64,000 bases of DNA from Nocardioides nematodiphilus (GTDB lineage Bacteria; Actinomycetota; Actinomycetes; Propionibacteriales; Nocardioidaceae): assembly GCF_020216525.1 (NCBI RefSeq), contig NZ_JAIWOY010000002.1, positions 1 through 64,000 of the forward strand, given 5' to 3'. The stretch's first letter is position 1; each line of letters starts with the position of its first letter. The translations under genes were made by a program, and so were the position numbers. Shown piece after piece: positions 50,628 to 61,179 of the stretch. The notes below the pieces were generated by a model. That model did no database searches. It was given only the letters and a program-made list of their open reading frames with translations, and had not been told where the DNA came from.

Positions 50628-51134
50628 TCAGCCTCGACCGACGTGGTAGGCGACCAGCGTGCCGCCGGCCTCCTCGAGCTCGTCCCAATCGCCGTCCACC
50701 TCGAAGACCGCGACGGCGGAGGTCGGGAAGCCGCTGACCAGGTCGATGCTGGCCTCCTCGTCGCCGTTGCCGTCGTCGAGGAGCTGGGCGAGCATGCCGA
50801 CCGTCGGGTTGTGCCCGATCACCACCAGCGTCTGGGTCGTGTCGTCGGTATCGCGGATCAGGTCGAGCGTGGCGTCACTGCCCGCGCTGTAGAGGGCGTC
50901 GACGTGCTGGGCGACGTCGAGGTCCCAGCCCGCACCGGTCGCGACGTCCTCCCAGGTCTCGGAGGTGCGGGCCGCGCCGGAGACGAGCGCGTCATCCGGC
51001 GCGGCCACGCGCTCCGCCAGCCAGCCGCCGGCCTCGAGGGCATCGGCGTGGCCGCGATCGGTGAGCCGTCGCTCGAAGTCGGTGGGCGCCGAGGCCTCGG
51101 CCTTGGCGTGCCGCATGATGACGAGGGTCCGCAT
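50628..51134 (-). CDS. SixA-like phosphohistidine phosphatase
   Basis: 168 residues of the histidine phosphatase branch. RTLVIMRHAKAEA (catalytic RHxK), LTDRGHADALEAGGWL, VSGAARTSETWEDVA and the second His in VIGHNPTVGMLAQLL. SixA removes phosphate from histidine on phosphorelay proteins. The gene lies between cobT (whose leader begins just beyond its end) and fabI, 32 bp after the fabI stop. Confidence 0.88.
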   Translation of the reverse strand: MRTLVIMRHAKAEASAPTDFERRLTDRGHADALEAGGWLAERVAAPDDALVSGAARTSETWEDVATGAGWDLDVAQHVDALYSAGSDATLDLIRDTDDTTQTLVVIGHNPTVGMLAQLLDDGNGDEEASIDLVSGFPTSAVAVFEVDGDWDELEEAGGTLVAYHVGRG

Positions 51135-51166
51135 GCGGTCGACCCTAAGGCCTGTGGGCCTCCGGG

Positions 51167-51946
51167 TCAGGCACCCATCGCGTGGTAGCCGCCGTCGACG
51201 TGCACGATCTCGCCCGTGGTGGCCGGGAAGAAGTCGCTCAGCAGCGCGCAGACGGTCTTGGCGGTCGGGATCTGGTCGGTGTTGTCCCAGCCGAGCGGCG
51301 CGCGCGTACCCCACGCCTCGTCGATCTCCTCGAAGCCGGGGATCGCCTTGGCGGCGAGCGTCTTGAGCGGACCGGCGGAGACCAGGTTGACCCGGATGCC
51401 CTGCGGGCCGAGGTCGCGGGCCAGGTAGCGGTTGGTGGACTCGAGCGCGGCCTTGGCCACGCCCATCCAGTCGTACGCGGGCCAGGCGACCGTGGCGTCG
51501 AAGGTGAGGCCGACGATGCCGGCGCCCTGCGTCATCAGCGGCTGGACCGCGATGGCGAGGCTCTTGAGGGAGTACGCGGACACCTGCACGGCCTGCGCGA
51601 CGTCCTCCCACGGACCGGTCAGGAACTTGCCGCCGAGCAGGGTCTCGGGGTTGCCGTACGCGATCGAGTGCACGACGCCGTCGAGCTTGGCCTCGGCGCC
51701 GAGGTGCTCACGGATCTGGTCGGCGAGGCCGTCCAGGTGCTCCTGGTTGGTGACGTCGAGGTCGAGCACGGGCGGCTCGACCGGAAGGCGCTTGGCGATC
51801 CGCTTGGTGATCGAGAGTGCCCGGCCGAAGTTGGAGATCAGGACGGTCGCGCCCTGCTCCTGGGCGACCTTCGCGACCGCGAAGCCGATCGAGCTGTCCA
51901 TCGTGACGCCGGCGACCAGGATCGTCTTGCCGTCGAGAAGTCCCAT
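51167..51946 (-). CDS. fabI: Enoyl-ACP reductase (InhA/FabI type)
   Basis: 259 residues, SDR fold. The N terminus LLDGKTILVAGVTMDSSIGFAVAKVAQEQGA binds NADH. DVTNQEHL is the adenine loop. The active site YDWMGVAKAALES (Tyr, Met, Lys) is like mycobacterial InhA, as is GPLKTLAAKAIPGF in the substrate loop. It reduces trans-2-enoyl-ACP in the fatty acid cycle. Downstream of fabG with a 29-bp gap, it reproduces the mabA-inhA order. Confidence 0.96.
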   Translation of the reverse strand: MGLLDGKTILVAGVTMDSSIGFAVAKVAQEQGATVLISNFGRALSITKRIAKRLPVEPPVLDLDVTNQEHLDGLADQIREHLGAEAKLDGVVHSIAYGNPETLLGGKFLTGPWEDVAQAVQVSAYSLKSLAIAVQPLMTQGAGIVGLTFDATVAWPAYDWMGVAKAALESTNRYLARDLGPQGIRVNLVSAGPLKTLAAKAIPGFEEIDEAWGTRAPLGWDNTDQIPTAKTVCALLSDFFPATTGEIVHVDGGYHAMGA

Positions 51947-51975
51947 TTCACGTGCCTTTCAGAGGAGGAAGAAGC

Positions 51976-52710
51976 TCAGTGGCCCATGCCGAGGCCGCCG
52001 TCGACCGGGATGACGGCCCCGGTGACGTAGCCGGCGTTCGGGCTGGCGAGCCAGGTGACCGCGTTGGCGATCTCGGCGGCGTCGCCGTAGCGGCCCAGCG
52101 GGACCTGCTGCTTGATCGCGCCCTTCTGCTCGTCGCTGAGCACGTCGGTCATGTCGGTGCTGATGAAGCCGGGTGCGACGACGTTCGCGGTGATCGAGCG
52201 GGAGCCGAGCTCGCGGGCCAGCGAGCGCGCGAGACCGACGAGGCCGGACTTGGAGGCGGCGTAGTTGGCCTGGCCCGCGCTGCCGAGCAGACCGACGACC
52301 GAGGAGATGAAGATGAGGCGACCGCGCTTGAGGCGCAGCATGCCCTTGGCGGCGCGCTTCGCGAGGCGGTACGAGCCGGTCAGGTTGGTGTCGATGACCG
52401 AGGACCAGTCGTCCTCGCCCATCCGCAGGATGAGGGTGTCGTTGGTGATGCCGGCATTGGCGACCAGCACCTCGACGGGTCCGTGGGCCTCCTCGATCTG
52501 CGCGAAGGCCGCGTCGACCTGCTCGGGGTCGGTGATGTCGCAGCGCACGCCGAGCGCGCCGTCGGGCGCGCCGCCGTTGCGCGTGGTCACTGCGACCTTG
52601 TCGCCCTGGGCGATGAACGCCTCGGCGATGGCGCGGCCGATGCCGCGGTTGCCGCCGGTGACGAGCACCGAGCGGGGGGCGGGCACGGAAACCTGCGGGG
52701 AATCACTCAC
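51976..52710 (-). CDS. fabG: 3-oxoacyl-ACP reductase (FabG/MabA type)
   Basis: 244 residues, classical SDR. SVLVTGGNRGIGRAIAEAF (NADPH loop), VLVANAGITNDTLILRM (NAG), ISSVVGLLGSAGQANYAASKSG (Ser, Tyr-x3-Lys) and VNVVAPGFISTDMTDVL. It reduces 3-oxoacyl-ACP, the step before dehydration and the FabI reaction. GTG 52710 starts the protein. A long inverted repeat lies 16-55 bp upstream. Confidence 0.96.
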   Translation of the reverse strand: MSDSPQVSVPAPRSVLVTGGNRGIGRAIAEAFIAQGDKVAVTTRNGGAPDGALGVRCDITDPEQVDAAFAQIEEAHGPVEVLVANAGITNDTLILRMGEDDWSSVIDTNLTGSYRLAKRAAKGMLRLKRGRLIFISSVVGLLGSAGQANYAASKSGLVGLARSLARELGSRSITANVVAPGFISTDMTDVLSDEQKGAIKQQVPLGRYGDAAEIANAVTWLASPNAGYVTGAVIPVDGGLGMGH

Positions 52711-52725
52711 GACTGGCGACGCTAA

Positions 52726-52765
52726 CGATTACCCGCAGGTACGCCTACCTACCTGCGGGTAATCG
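52726..52765. promoter_or_regulatory. 16-bp perfect inverted repeat between dodecin gene and fabG
   Basis: Arms CGATTACCCGCAGGTA and its exact complement, with an 8-bp spacer. It lies 17 bp after the dodecin stop and 16 bp before fabG GTG, so it could be a terminator for the former or an operator for the latter. A third, imperfect copy (ACCTGCGGGGAATCACTC) is found at about 52691-52708 within the first codons of fabG. Confidence 0.7.
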
Positions 52766-52782
52766 CTCGTGTGAGGAGTCTC

Positions 52783-52998
52783 TCAGGCCTCGTCCTCGAG
52801 CCGGAAACCGAGCTTGAGCCCGACCTGGAAGTGCTCGACGGCGCCGTCCTTGACCTGGCCACGGACCTGGGTCATCTCGAACCAGTCGATGTGGCGCAGG
52901 GTCTTGGAGGCACGCTCGACGGCGTTGCGGATGGCGGCGTCGATGCCCTCGGGAGAGGTGCCGACGACTTCGGTGACGCGGTAGGTGCGGTTGGTCAT
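52783..52998 (-). CDS. Dodecin-family flavin-binding protein
   Basis: 71 residues, the standard dodecin length. YRVTEVVGTSPEGIDAAIRNA and RHIDWFEMTQVRGQVKDGAVEHFQVGLKLGFRLED cover the whole fold. The Trp and Gln near FEMTQVRG correspond to the flavin-stacking site. Dodecins form 12-mers that store FMN, riboflavin or CoA. It is upstream of fabG on the same strand. Confidence 0.93.
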   Translation of the reverse strand: MTNRTYRVTEVVGTSPEGIDAAIRNAVERASKTLRHIDWFEMTQVRGQVKDGAVEHFQVGLKLGFRLEDEA

Positions 52999-53061
52999 GT
53001 CCTGAGACTAGCGTCGGTGCCGGCCACGTCTGCGGGCGCGGGCGGACGTAGGATCATCGGT

Positions 53062-53355
53062 ATGGCAAGGGCGCATGAACAGCCGATCCGCATCACCACG
53101 GCGGCGGAGAGTCGCGAGGTGGACATCGCGAAGCGGCAGAAGCGCTACCTGATCGCGATGGCGATCCGTACGGCCTGCTTCCTCGGCGCGGTCTTCACGG
53201 GCGTACAGGGCTGGAACTGGGTCTGGCCGTTCTTCATGGTCGGCGCGATCTTCCTGCCGTACGTGGGCGTGGTGATGGCCAACGCCGCCAACACCAAGGG
53301 CCAGACCGAGATGGACCTCCTGGACACGCACTACCACCACAACGAGCTCGACTGA
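53062..53355 (+). CDS. DUF3099 membrane protein
   Basis: 97 residues. After a charged N terminus (EVDIAKRQKRYLIAMAIRTACF) there are two helices (about 30-50 and 55-75) with GWNWVWPFFMVGAIFLPYVGVVMANA, the DUF3099 pattern seen throughout actinobacteria. The function is unknown. Its stop overlaps the next start (TGATG), forming a two-gene operon with a small zinc-site protein. Confidence 0.88.
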   Translation: MARAHEQPIRITTAAESREVDIAKRQKRYLIAMAIRTACFLGAVFTGVQGWNWVWPFFMVGAIFLPYVGVVMANAANTKGQTEMDLLDTHYHHNELD

Positions 53356-53561
53356 TGGAGCCGGACGTCTGCTCCTCGAAGGGATGCCGCGCGCCCGCCA
53401 CCTGGGCGCTGTCGTGGAACAACCCGAAGATCCACACGCCGGACCGCCGCAAGATCTGGCTCGCCTGCGACGAGCACAAGGACTCGCTGAGCGCGTTCCT
53501 CAGCGCGCGCGGGTTCCTGCAGGAGACCGGCCCGCACGACGGGACGCTGCAGCCCCGCTGA
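53355..53561 (+). CDS. Small conserved protein with putative zinc site
   Basis: 68 residues containing CSSKGCRAPATWALSWNNPKIHTPDRRKIWLACDEH. The spacing Cys-x4-Cys ... Cys-x2-His suggests a single zinc ribbon. Similar short proteins are common in actinobacteria and are sometimes mislabelled acetone carboxylase. No role is known. It is translationally coupled to the DUF3099 gene. Confidence 0.75.
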   Translation: MEPDVCSSKGCRAPATWALSWNNPKIHTPDRRKIWLACDEHKDSLSAFLSARGFLQETGPHDGTLQPR

Positions 53562-53568
53562 CGGCTCG

Positions 53569-54579
53569 TCAGCCGCCGATCGCCGACATCGGGCGGTCGG
53601 GCTGCAGGAACGTCGGATCGTCGATGCCGTGGCCGGGGAGCTTGCCGGCCATCGCGGTGACCCAGCGCGACGCGAGCTCCTCGTCGGAGGCGCCGTTGCG
53701 CAAGGCCGTACGGAGGTCGGACTCCTCGCGGGCGAAGAGGCAGTTGCGGACCTGGCCGTCGGCGGTGAGCCGCACCCGGTCGCAGTCGCCGCAGAACGGG
53801 CGGGTCACCGAGGCGATCACGCCCACCGTGCCGACCACGCCGGCGCCGCCGTCGACATGGAAGAGCTCCGCCGGGGCGCTCCCCCGAGGCTCGTGGGCCG
53901 GGGTGAGGGTGAACTCCTTCTCCAGCCGCTCGAACGTCTCGTCGGCGGTCACCATGCCCTCGCGCGACCAGCCGTGCTGGGCGTCGAGCGGCATCTGCTC
54001 GATGAAGCGCAGCTGGTAGCCGCGCGTGACGCACCACTCGAGCAGCTCGGCGGCCTGGTCGTCGTTGACGTCGCGCAGCAGGACCGCGTTGATCTTGATC
54101 GGCCCCAGGCCCGCCTCGGCGGCGGCCTCGAGGCCCTCGACGACGTCGTGCAGCCGGTCGCGGCGCGTGATGGTCGCGAACGTCTCGGGCCGGACGGTGT
54201 CGAGTGAGACGTTGACCCGGCTCAGGCCGGCGTCGGCGAGCGGCCGCGCCAGCTTGGCGAGCCCGAGGCCGTTGGTGGTCACGGACAGCTCCACGGAGGG
54301 GTCGACGGCGCGGGTCCGGGCGACGATGTCGACCAGCCCACGTCGTACCAGCGGCTCACCACCGGTGAACCGGATCTCGCGGACGCCCAGCCGCTGCACC
54401 GCGATGGCGGCGAGCCGGACGATCTCGTCGTCGCTCAGCAGCCGCTCGTTGGGCAGCCAGTCCAGGCCCTCGGCCGGCATGCAGTAGCTGCACCGGAGAT
54501 TGCACTTGTCCGTCAGGGAGATCCGCAGGTCGGATGCCACGCGGCCGTAGCGATCGGTGAGCGGTGTCGTCTCCACCAC
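53569..54579 (-). CDS. moaA: GTP 3',8-cyclase (molybdenum cofactor synthesis)
   Basis: 336 residues. The radical SAM cluster site is SLTDKCNLRCSYCMPAEGL (C-x3-C-x2-C). GGEPLVRRGLV is the SAM-binding GGE motif. The C-terminal 4Fe-4S site is seen in FCGDCDRVRLTADGQVRNCLF. Full length for the family, although the final C-terminal double glycine is present as IGG. GTG 54579 starts it. Other moa genes are not nearby. Confidence 0.96.
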   Translation of the reverse strand: MVETTPLTDRYGRVASDLRISLTDKCNLRCSYCMPAEGLDWLPNERLLSDDEIVRLAAIAVQRLGVREIRFTGGEPLVRRGLVDIVARTRAVDPSVELSVTTNGLGLAKLARPLADAGLSRVNVSLDTVRPETFATITRRDRLHDVVEGLEAAAEAGLGPIKINAVLLRDVNDDQAAELLEWCVTRGYQLRFIEQMPLDAQHGWSREGMVTADETFERLEKEFTLTPAHEPRGSAPAELFHVDGGAGVVGTVGVIASVTRPFCGDCDRVRLTADGQVRNCLFAREESDLRTALRNGASDEELASRWVTAMAGKLPGHGIDDPTFLQPDRPMSAIGG

Positions 54580-54712
54580 CCCAGTCTAGGCGTAGGGGGC
54601 GAGGCCGCCGAGCCTGCCCGTGCGAGCCCGGCCAGCGAGCCGGCGGGCGGTGCGCTGCGGTGAGCCCGGTGCCGATCATCGGGGACTCAGGATCAGCGGT
54701 TAGCCTCGTGCG

Positions 54713-55684
54713 GTGCGCTCGTTCCGCTTCCTGCTCAGCCGCCGCTGGGCGCTGTTCACCGTCGCGGTCGCGATCCTGGCGTACGGCACCTGGTGGCTCG
54801 GCGACTGGCAGTGGGGTCGCCTCGAGAGCAAACACCACAGCAACGCGATCATCACCGCTCACCTGAAGCAGGACCCCGAGCCGGTCACCGACGTGCTGAC
54901 CTCCGGTGGCGAGGTCGGCAAGGACACCGAGTGGACCCGCGTGAGCGCCACCGGCACGTACGACCCCGCGCACACGATCACGTGGCGCTATCGCACCAAC
55001 GACCACAGCGAGGCCGGCGTCGACATCGTCGTCCCGCTGATCACCGCCGACGGCACCGGCGTGCTGGTCGATCGCGGCTTCCTCAAGTCGCAGGACCAGG
55101 ACAACCACCCCGTTGCGGTGCCGCCCCCGCCCGCCGGCGAGGTCACGGTGACCGGCTGGGTGCGCAGCGACGCGACCGGCGACAGCACCCGGGTCAGCGG
55201 GCTCGGCACCCGCGCCATCTCGAGCACCGCGATCGGACCCGCGATCGGGCGCAACCTGCTCGGCGGCTGGGTGGAGCTGGAGTCGGAGTCCCCCGCCCCG
55301 GCGACCGCGCTGGCGCCCAACGACCTGCCCGACCTCGGCAGCGGCCCGCACTTCTTCTACGCGCTGCAGTGGTGGTTCTTCGGGCTGCTCGCCGTCGGAG
55401 GGTTCTTCTACCTGATGTACGACGAGCGCCGGCTGTATCTGCACCCGCCGGCAACGGTCGCAGCAGACGAGGACGACGCGGCGCCCGCTGCTCCGGCTGC
55501 GGAGCAGGTGGCCGCGGTCCGCGCCGCCGCCTCGGACGCCCGCAAGGCCAGGCAGCGCGAGAAGAACGCGCGCAAGCAGGCCCTCGCCGCGGCCTATGCC
55601 AAGGCTCGCGAGGCCGACGACGTCAACCGTACGAAGGCGTTCGGCTCCAGCGTCGAGAGAAGCAAGCACGGCACCGACGCCTGA
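54713..55684 (+). CDS. SURF1-family cytochrome oxidase biogenesis protein
   Basis: 323 residues from GTG 54713. A first helix (WALFTVAVAILAYGTWWLGDWQW) and last helix (ALQWWFFGLLAVGGFFYLMYDE) enclose the extracytoplasmic SURF1 domain, with VSATGTYDPAHTITWRYR, GVLVDRGFL and VTVTGWVRSD. A C-terminal charged tail (about 80 residues, Ala/Lys/Arg-rich) extends into the cytoplasm. SURF1 assists assembly of haem-copper oxidase. It is divergent from moaA. Confidence 0.92.
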   Translation: MRSFRFLLSRRWALFTVAVAILAYGTWWLGDWQWGRLESKHHSNAIITAHLKQDPEPVTDVLTSGGEVGKDTEWTRVSATGTYDPAHTITWRYRTNDHSEAGVDIVVPLITADGTGVLVDRGFLKSQDQDNHPVAVPPPPAGEVTVTGWVRSDATGDSTRVSGLGTRAISSTAIGPAIGRNLLGGWVELESESPAPATALAPNDLPDLGSGPHFFYALQWWFFGLLAVGGFFYLMYDERRLYLHPPATVAADEDDAAPAAPAAEQVAAVRAAASDARKARQREKNARKQALAAAYAKAREADDVNRTKAFGSSVERSKHGTDA

Positions 55685-55769
55685 GCCATCCCCTGGGCAT
55701 GCCGACGTCGCCCGGGAGCAGCTGAGCGGCACGCACCGTCTCTACGCGAGGCCGGCGTACCGACCGGCC

Positions 55770-56330
55770 TCAGCGCTCTAAGCGAGCACGGTCCTTGATC
55801 GCCGCGATGACGTCGGTCTTCGCCTCGGCGTAGGCGTTCATGTCCGGCCAGTCCTGCGTGAGCAGCCGGCGCTTGGTGCGCTCATAGAGCTCGCGATCCG
55901 CCGCGTCGGATCGCAGCCGGTCGCGCAGGAGCAGGTAGTCGCCGACGGCTTGATCGCCCGCCTGCAGGATGTGCACGTGGACGTCCCGCGCGGGCGTGCG
56001 GACCAGGCGATGCCCGGGCTCGCGGACCCGCAGCTCGTAGCCCGCCGCGATCAGCTGCCCGAGGTAGTGCTCCTCGGCCGTGATGTCGTCGACGACGACC
56101 AGGACGTCGATGATCGGCTTCGCCGCCAGGCCGGGCACGGCGGTGGAGCCGATGTGCTCCACCTGCACGCTCGGGCCGAGCGCCCGGCGGATACACAGCT
56201 CGTGCTCCGCGAACCTCACGGGCCACGCGTCGTCGTAGTCGGCCAGAGCGAGATCGCGCTTCTCGATCCCGCCGATGAGCTCGGTGGCGGTGACGTCGCT
56301 GCCGCGTGACGCGGGCGTCCGGTGCGCCAT
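55770..56330 (-). CDS. GrpB-family nucleotidyltransferase-like protein
   Basis: 186 residues. The core ADYDDAWPVRFAEHELCIRRAL and VEHIGSTAVPGLAAKPIIDVLVVVDD (GS plus Asp-containing strand) is the GrpB signature of the polymerase-beta fold. PARDVHVHILQAG supplies the third strand. The function is unknown; some members affect CoA or antibiotic resistance. Its start overlaps the stop of the ABC exporter gene (TGATG). Confidence 0.9.
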   Translation of the reverse strand: MAHRTPASRGSDVTATELIGGIEKRDLALADYDDAWPVRFAEHELCIRRALGPSVQVEHIGSTAVPGLAAKPIIDVLVVVDDITAEEHYLGQLIAAGYELRVREPGHRLVRTPARDVHVHILQAGDQAVGDYLLLRDRLRSDAADRELYERTKRRLLTQDWPDMNAYAEAKTDVIAAIKDRARLER

Positions 56331-58207
56331 CAGGCCTGGGTGGCGAACTGGGTGCGGTAGAGGTCCGCGTAGAGGCCGCCCTCGTCGAGCAGTGACTCGT
56401 GGGTGCCCGACTGGACGATCCGGCCGCCGTCGACGACCAGGATCTGGTCGGCGTGTCGGATGGTCGAGAGCCGGTGGGCGATGACCAGCGACGTACGGTC
56501 GGCCAGCGCCGCGTCCAGCGCCCGCTGGACCGCCGCCTCGGACTCGCTGTCCAGGTGGGCGGTGGCCTCGTCGAGGACCACGATCGCGGGCGCCTTGAGC
56601 AGCAGGCGTGCGATCGCGAGGCGCTGACGCTCACCGCCGGACAGGCGATAGCCGCGGTCGCCGACGACCGTCTCGAGGCCGTCGGGAAGGCTCGAGACCA
56701 GCGCGTCGATCTGCGCCGCCCGCAGCGCGCCCCAGATCTCGTCGTCGCTGGCCGTCGGTCGGGCGTAGAGCAGGTTGGCGCGCACGGTGTCGTGGAACAT
56801 GTGGGCGTCCTGGGTGACGTACCCGACCGCGTCCTCGAGCGACTGGAGCGTCACGTCGCGGACGTCGTGACCGGCGACCCGGACCGCGCCCGCCGACACG
56901 TCGTAGAGCCGCGCCACCAGGTGGGTGACCGTGGACTTACCGGCACCGGAGGGACCGACGAGCGCGACCATCTGACCGGGTGCGGCGGTGAAGCTGATGT
57001 CGCGCAGCACCTCGGCGCTCACCCCGGTCTCGGCGCGGGCGACGGTCTCCAGGGAGGCGAGCGAGACCTCGTCGGCGCGCGGGTAGGTGAAGGCGACGTG
57101 CTCGAACTGCAGGCTCGCCGCTCCCCCGAGGTCGCTCGGCAGGGCGGTCGCGTCGGGCTTCTCCTGGATCAGCGAGGGCAGGTCGAGCACCTCGAAGACG
57201 CGCTCGAAGGAGACCAGAGCCGTCATCACGTCGATGCGGGCATTGGACAGGCTCTGCAGCGGCCCGAGGAGGCGCACGAGCAGCAGCCCGAGCGCGGTGA
57301 GCGTGCCCAGCGAGAAGTGCCCGCGGATGACCAGCCAGCCGCCGACGCCGTAGACGAGCGCCGTGGCCAACGCCGGCACCAGCTGCATCGCCATCGAGAA
57401 GACCCGGGTGAGCAGGGCGATCCGCACGCCCAGATCGCGGACGAGGCCGGCCTTGCCGGCGAACATCCGGTCCTCCTCGGCGCGGCGGCCGAAGAGCTTG
57501 AGCAGCATCGCGCCGCCGACGTTGAAGCGCTCGGTCATCGCGGTGGCGAGGTCGGCGTTGCCGTTCATCTGGTCGCGGGTGAGCCCGGCCATCCGCAGAC
57601 CCACCCACCGCGAGGTGATCAGCAGGATCGGGAAGAGCGCCAGGCACAGCAGGGTGACCTGCCACGACAGGGTCAGCATGGTCGCGCCGACGACGACCGC
57701 CGAGATGAAGCTCGAGACGGTGTTGGACAGCGTCGAGGTGAAGGCCCGCTGGGCGCCGATCACGTCGTTGTTGAGCCGCGAGACCAGGGCGCCGGTCTGG
57801 GTGCGGGTGAAGAACGCCAGTGACTGGCGCTGGACGTGGGCGAAGACCTTCGTGCGCAGGTCGAAGATGAGACCCTCGCCGATGCGTGAGGAGAGGTAGC
57901 CCGAGCCGATCCCGAGCACGGCGTCCAGCAGTGCCACCGCCGCCATCGCGCTCGCCAGCCAGACCACCAGCGACACGTCTGCGTGCAGGATGCCGTCGTC
58001 GACGATCCACTTGGTGAGCAGCGGCGTGATCACGACCAGGCCCGCGTCGATCACCATCAGCGCCAGGAAGCCGCTGATCAGGCGCCGGTGCGGGCCCGCG
58101 AAGGACACGACCCGGCGTACGGTCCCCTGCGTCAGGCGCTGGTCGAGGACGTCACGGTCCGAGCGCAGGTTGCGATAGACCCCGCCCATCCCCAGGTTGC
58201 CGCCCAT
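56330..58207 (-). CDS. ABC exporter, fused membrane and ATPase domains
   Basis: 625 residues. A six-helix type IV exporter domain (about 40-330, LISGFLALMVIDAGLVVITPLLTKWIVDDGIL at its start, LVSRLNNDVIGAQRAF as coupling helix) is followed by the ATPase with GPSGAGKSTVTHLVARLY, LSGGERQRLAIARLL, IVVLDEATAHLDSESE and VIAHRLSTIRHADQILV. It is a half transporter and would work as a homodimer. ATG 58207 overlaps the end of the upstream gene. Its cargo is unknown. Confidence 0.95.
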   Translation of the reverse strand: MGGNLGMGGVYRNLRSDRDVLDQRLTQGTVRRVVSFAGPHRRLISGFLALMVIDAGLVVITPLLTKWIVDDGILHADVSLVVWLASAMAAVALLDAVLGIGSGYLSSRIGEGLIFDLRTKVFAHVQRQSLAFFTRTQTGALVSRLNNDVIGAQRAFTSTLSNTVSSFISAVVVGATMLTLSWQVTLLCLALFPILLITSRWVGLRMAGLTRDQMNGNADLATAMTERFNVGGAMLLKLFGRRAEEDRMFAGKAGLVRDLGVRIALLTRVFSMAMQLVPALATALVYGVGGWLVIRGHFSLGTLTALGLLLVRLLGPLQSLSNARIDVMTALVSFERVFEVLDLPSLIQEKPDATALPSDLGGAASLQFEHVAFTYPRADEVSLASLETVARAETGVSAEVLRDISFTAAPGQMVALVGPSGAGKSTVTHLVARLYDVSAGAVRVAGHDVRDVTLQSLEDAVGYVTQDAHMFHDTVRANLLYARPTASDDEIWGALRAAQIDALVSSLPDGLETVVGDRGYRLSGGERQRLAIARLLLKAPAIVVLDEATAHLDSESEAAVQRALDAALADRTSLVIAHRLSTIRHADQILVVDGGRIVQSGTHESLLDEGGLYADLYRTQFATQA

Positions 58208-58638
58208 CACCTCGCGAGCGTCCACATCTCGTGGGTGCCGGGGGCCATCACGCCGTCGGCGATCAGGGCCTGGCGCGCGCGTCGGGCGGCGTAGTGCCAC
58301 CGCAGCTCGCCGCTGGGCATGCGGTCCTCGTCACCCTGACGCAGCCGAGGACCGATGGCCTCGCCCAGCCTCTCCAGGAGGTCCTCGCCGGGCAGCGCTC
58401 CCCCGGCATCGCGCAGCAGCTCCACGATGACCTCGCTCAGCTCCTCAGGCGGCGTCCACCGCCGAGTCACTGGTCGCGCCGACGTGCTCCGTCCGGACGC
58501 CGGCGCACCCGAGGTGGCGCGCTTGCGCGGCTTCGGTGGCGCCTTCGCGGGCTCGGGCACAGCCGCCGGAGCGGGCATGCCGTGGATGCATTGTGACAGC
58601 GGGAGATCACATCGTTCGCAGAAGTCGTGGGGAGGCAT
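58207..58638 (-). CDS. Actinobacterial protein with N-terminal Cys cluster
   Basis: 143 residues. HDFCERCDLPLSQCIHG (residues 4-20) looks like a zinc site. A basic/proline linker is followed by a helical domain with WTPPEELSEVIVELLRDAGG, LGEAIGPRLRQGD and ELRWHYAARRARQALIADGVM, which resembles restriction-Mrr N-terminal or winged-helix domains. Nucleic-acid binding is possible but not shown. It is coupled (TGATG) with the ABC exporter gene. Confidence 0.72.
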   Translation of the reverse strand: MPPHDFCERCDLPLSQCIHGMPAPAAVPEPAKAPPKPRKRATSGAPASGRSTSARPVTRRWTPPEELSEVIVELLRDAGGALPGEDLLERLGEAIGPRLRQGDEDRMPSGELRWHYAARRARQALIADGVMAPGTHEMWTLAR

Positions 58639-58685
58639 CGCATCCCACCCTAGAGTCAACCCGGTCACGCGCGAGCCCGGCCAGC

Positions 58686-60277
<1,592 letters not shown>

Positions 60278-60281
<4 letters not shown>

Positions 60282-61060
60282 GAGGTAGGCGAGTCTAGGC
60301 CGGATCCCGGCTCAGCTCTCATTCGCCGCAGCCCCATGAACATGGAGTCGTGCAGCACGGCCACGTGGCCCTCGATGACGCCGACCGCCGCGACGGGGTC
60401 GCGGCGCCGCAGCGCGCCGAGCAGCTCCCGGTGCTCCCGGTTCGAGTCGCGGAGGTAGGCGATCGGGTAGGGCAGGAAGTAGGCGTAGAGGTCGGTGAGG
60501 ACGGTGTCGTAGTAGCCGGTCGCCCAGTCGAGCCCGCTCGCCCGCGCGACGCCGCGGTGGAAGCTCTCGTCGGCCAGGTGGTACTCCGCCCAGGACGTGG
60601 CGGCGTCGGCGGCATCGATGTGACGGTGCAGGTCATCGAGCTGGTCGTCGGTCGCAGCGAGTGCCGCGTGGTGGGTGAGCGCTGCCTCCAGCAGGAGGCG
60701 CACGTCGATGAGCCGGTGCACCTCATCGGCGTCCTCGAGGTAGGCGGCGACGGCGTCGGCGCCGGCCTCCCGTGCCGACGCCGGTCCGCCGGAGGCCACG
60801 AAGGTGCCACCACCGCGACCGCGGCGTCGCTCGAGCACCCCCTCCCCGGCGAGGGACTCGATCGCTCGGCGCGCCGTGATCTCCCCGACGCCGAGGGTGG
60901 CCGCGATCGCGCTCTCCGCGGGCAGCCGCTCGCCCGGCGGCAGGAGGCCCAGGCTGACCGCCATCGCGATCCGCGCCCGGACGGTGTCGACCGCCGTGAC
61001 CCGCTTGATCCTCGAGATCGCGGCACCGCTCAGGGCGGGAGGCAGGGAGGGCTGCGACAC
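60278..61060 (-). CDS. GntR-family regulator with FCD domain
   Basis: 260 residues. A winged helix (about 20-85): PPGERLPAESAIAATLGVGEITARRAIESLAGEGVLERRRGRGGGTFV. The C-terminal all-helical FCD domain carries the metal/ligand His residues around EYHLADESFHRGVARASG and EGHVAVLHDSM. It is divergent from an amidohydrolase-permease pair and probably controls it. A TGATC direct repeat lies between. Confidence 0.9.
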
Positions 61061-61123
61061 AGGGCTTCCTGGGGGCTGATGGACAGGACGGACGGCTCGA
61101 ACCCTACCGAACCGTAGACATAC

Positions 61124-61138
61124 TGATCATTTTGATCT
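61124..61138. promoter_or_regulatory. Possible GntR operator
   Basis: The AT-rich word TGATCATTTTGATCT in an otherwise GC-rich divergent promoter repeats TGATC 9 bp apart. It lies between the regulator start (61060) and the amidohydrolase start (61180). I cannot fit it firmly to the known FCD consensus. Confidence 0.35.
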
Positions 61139-61179
61139 ATTTTCGCTGCCGCGTCTGTTCCCGCATTCCAGGAGGTCTC

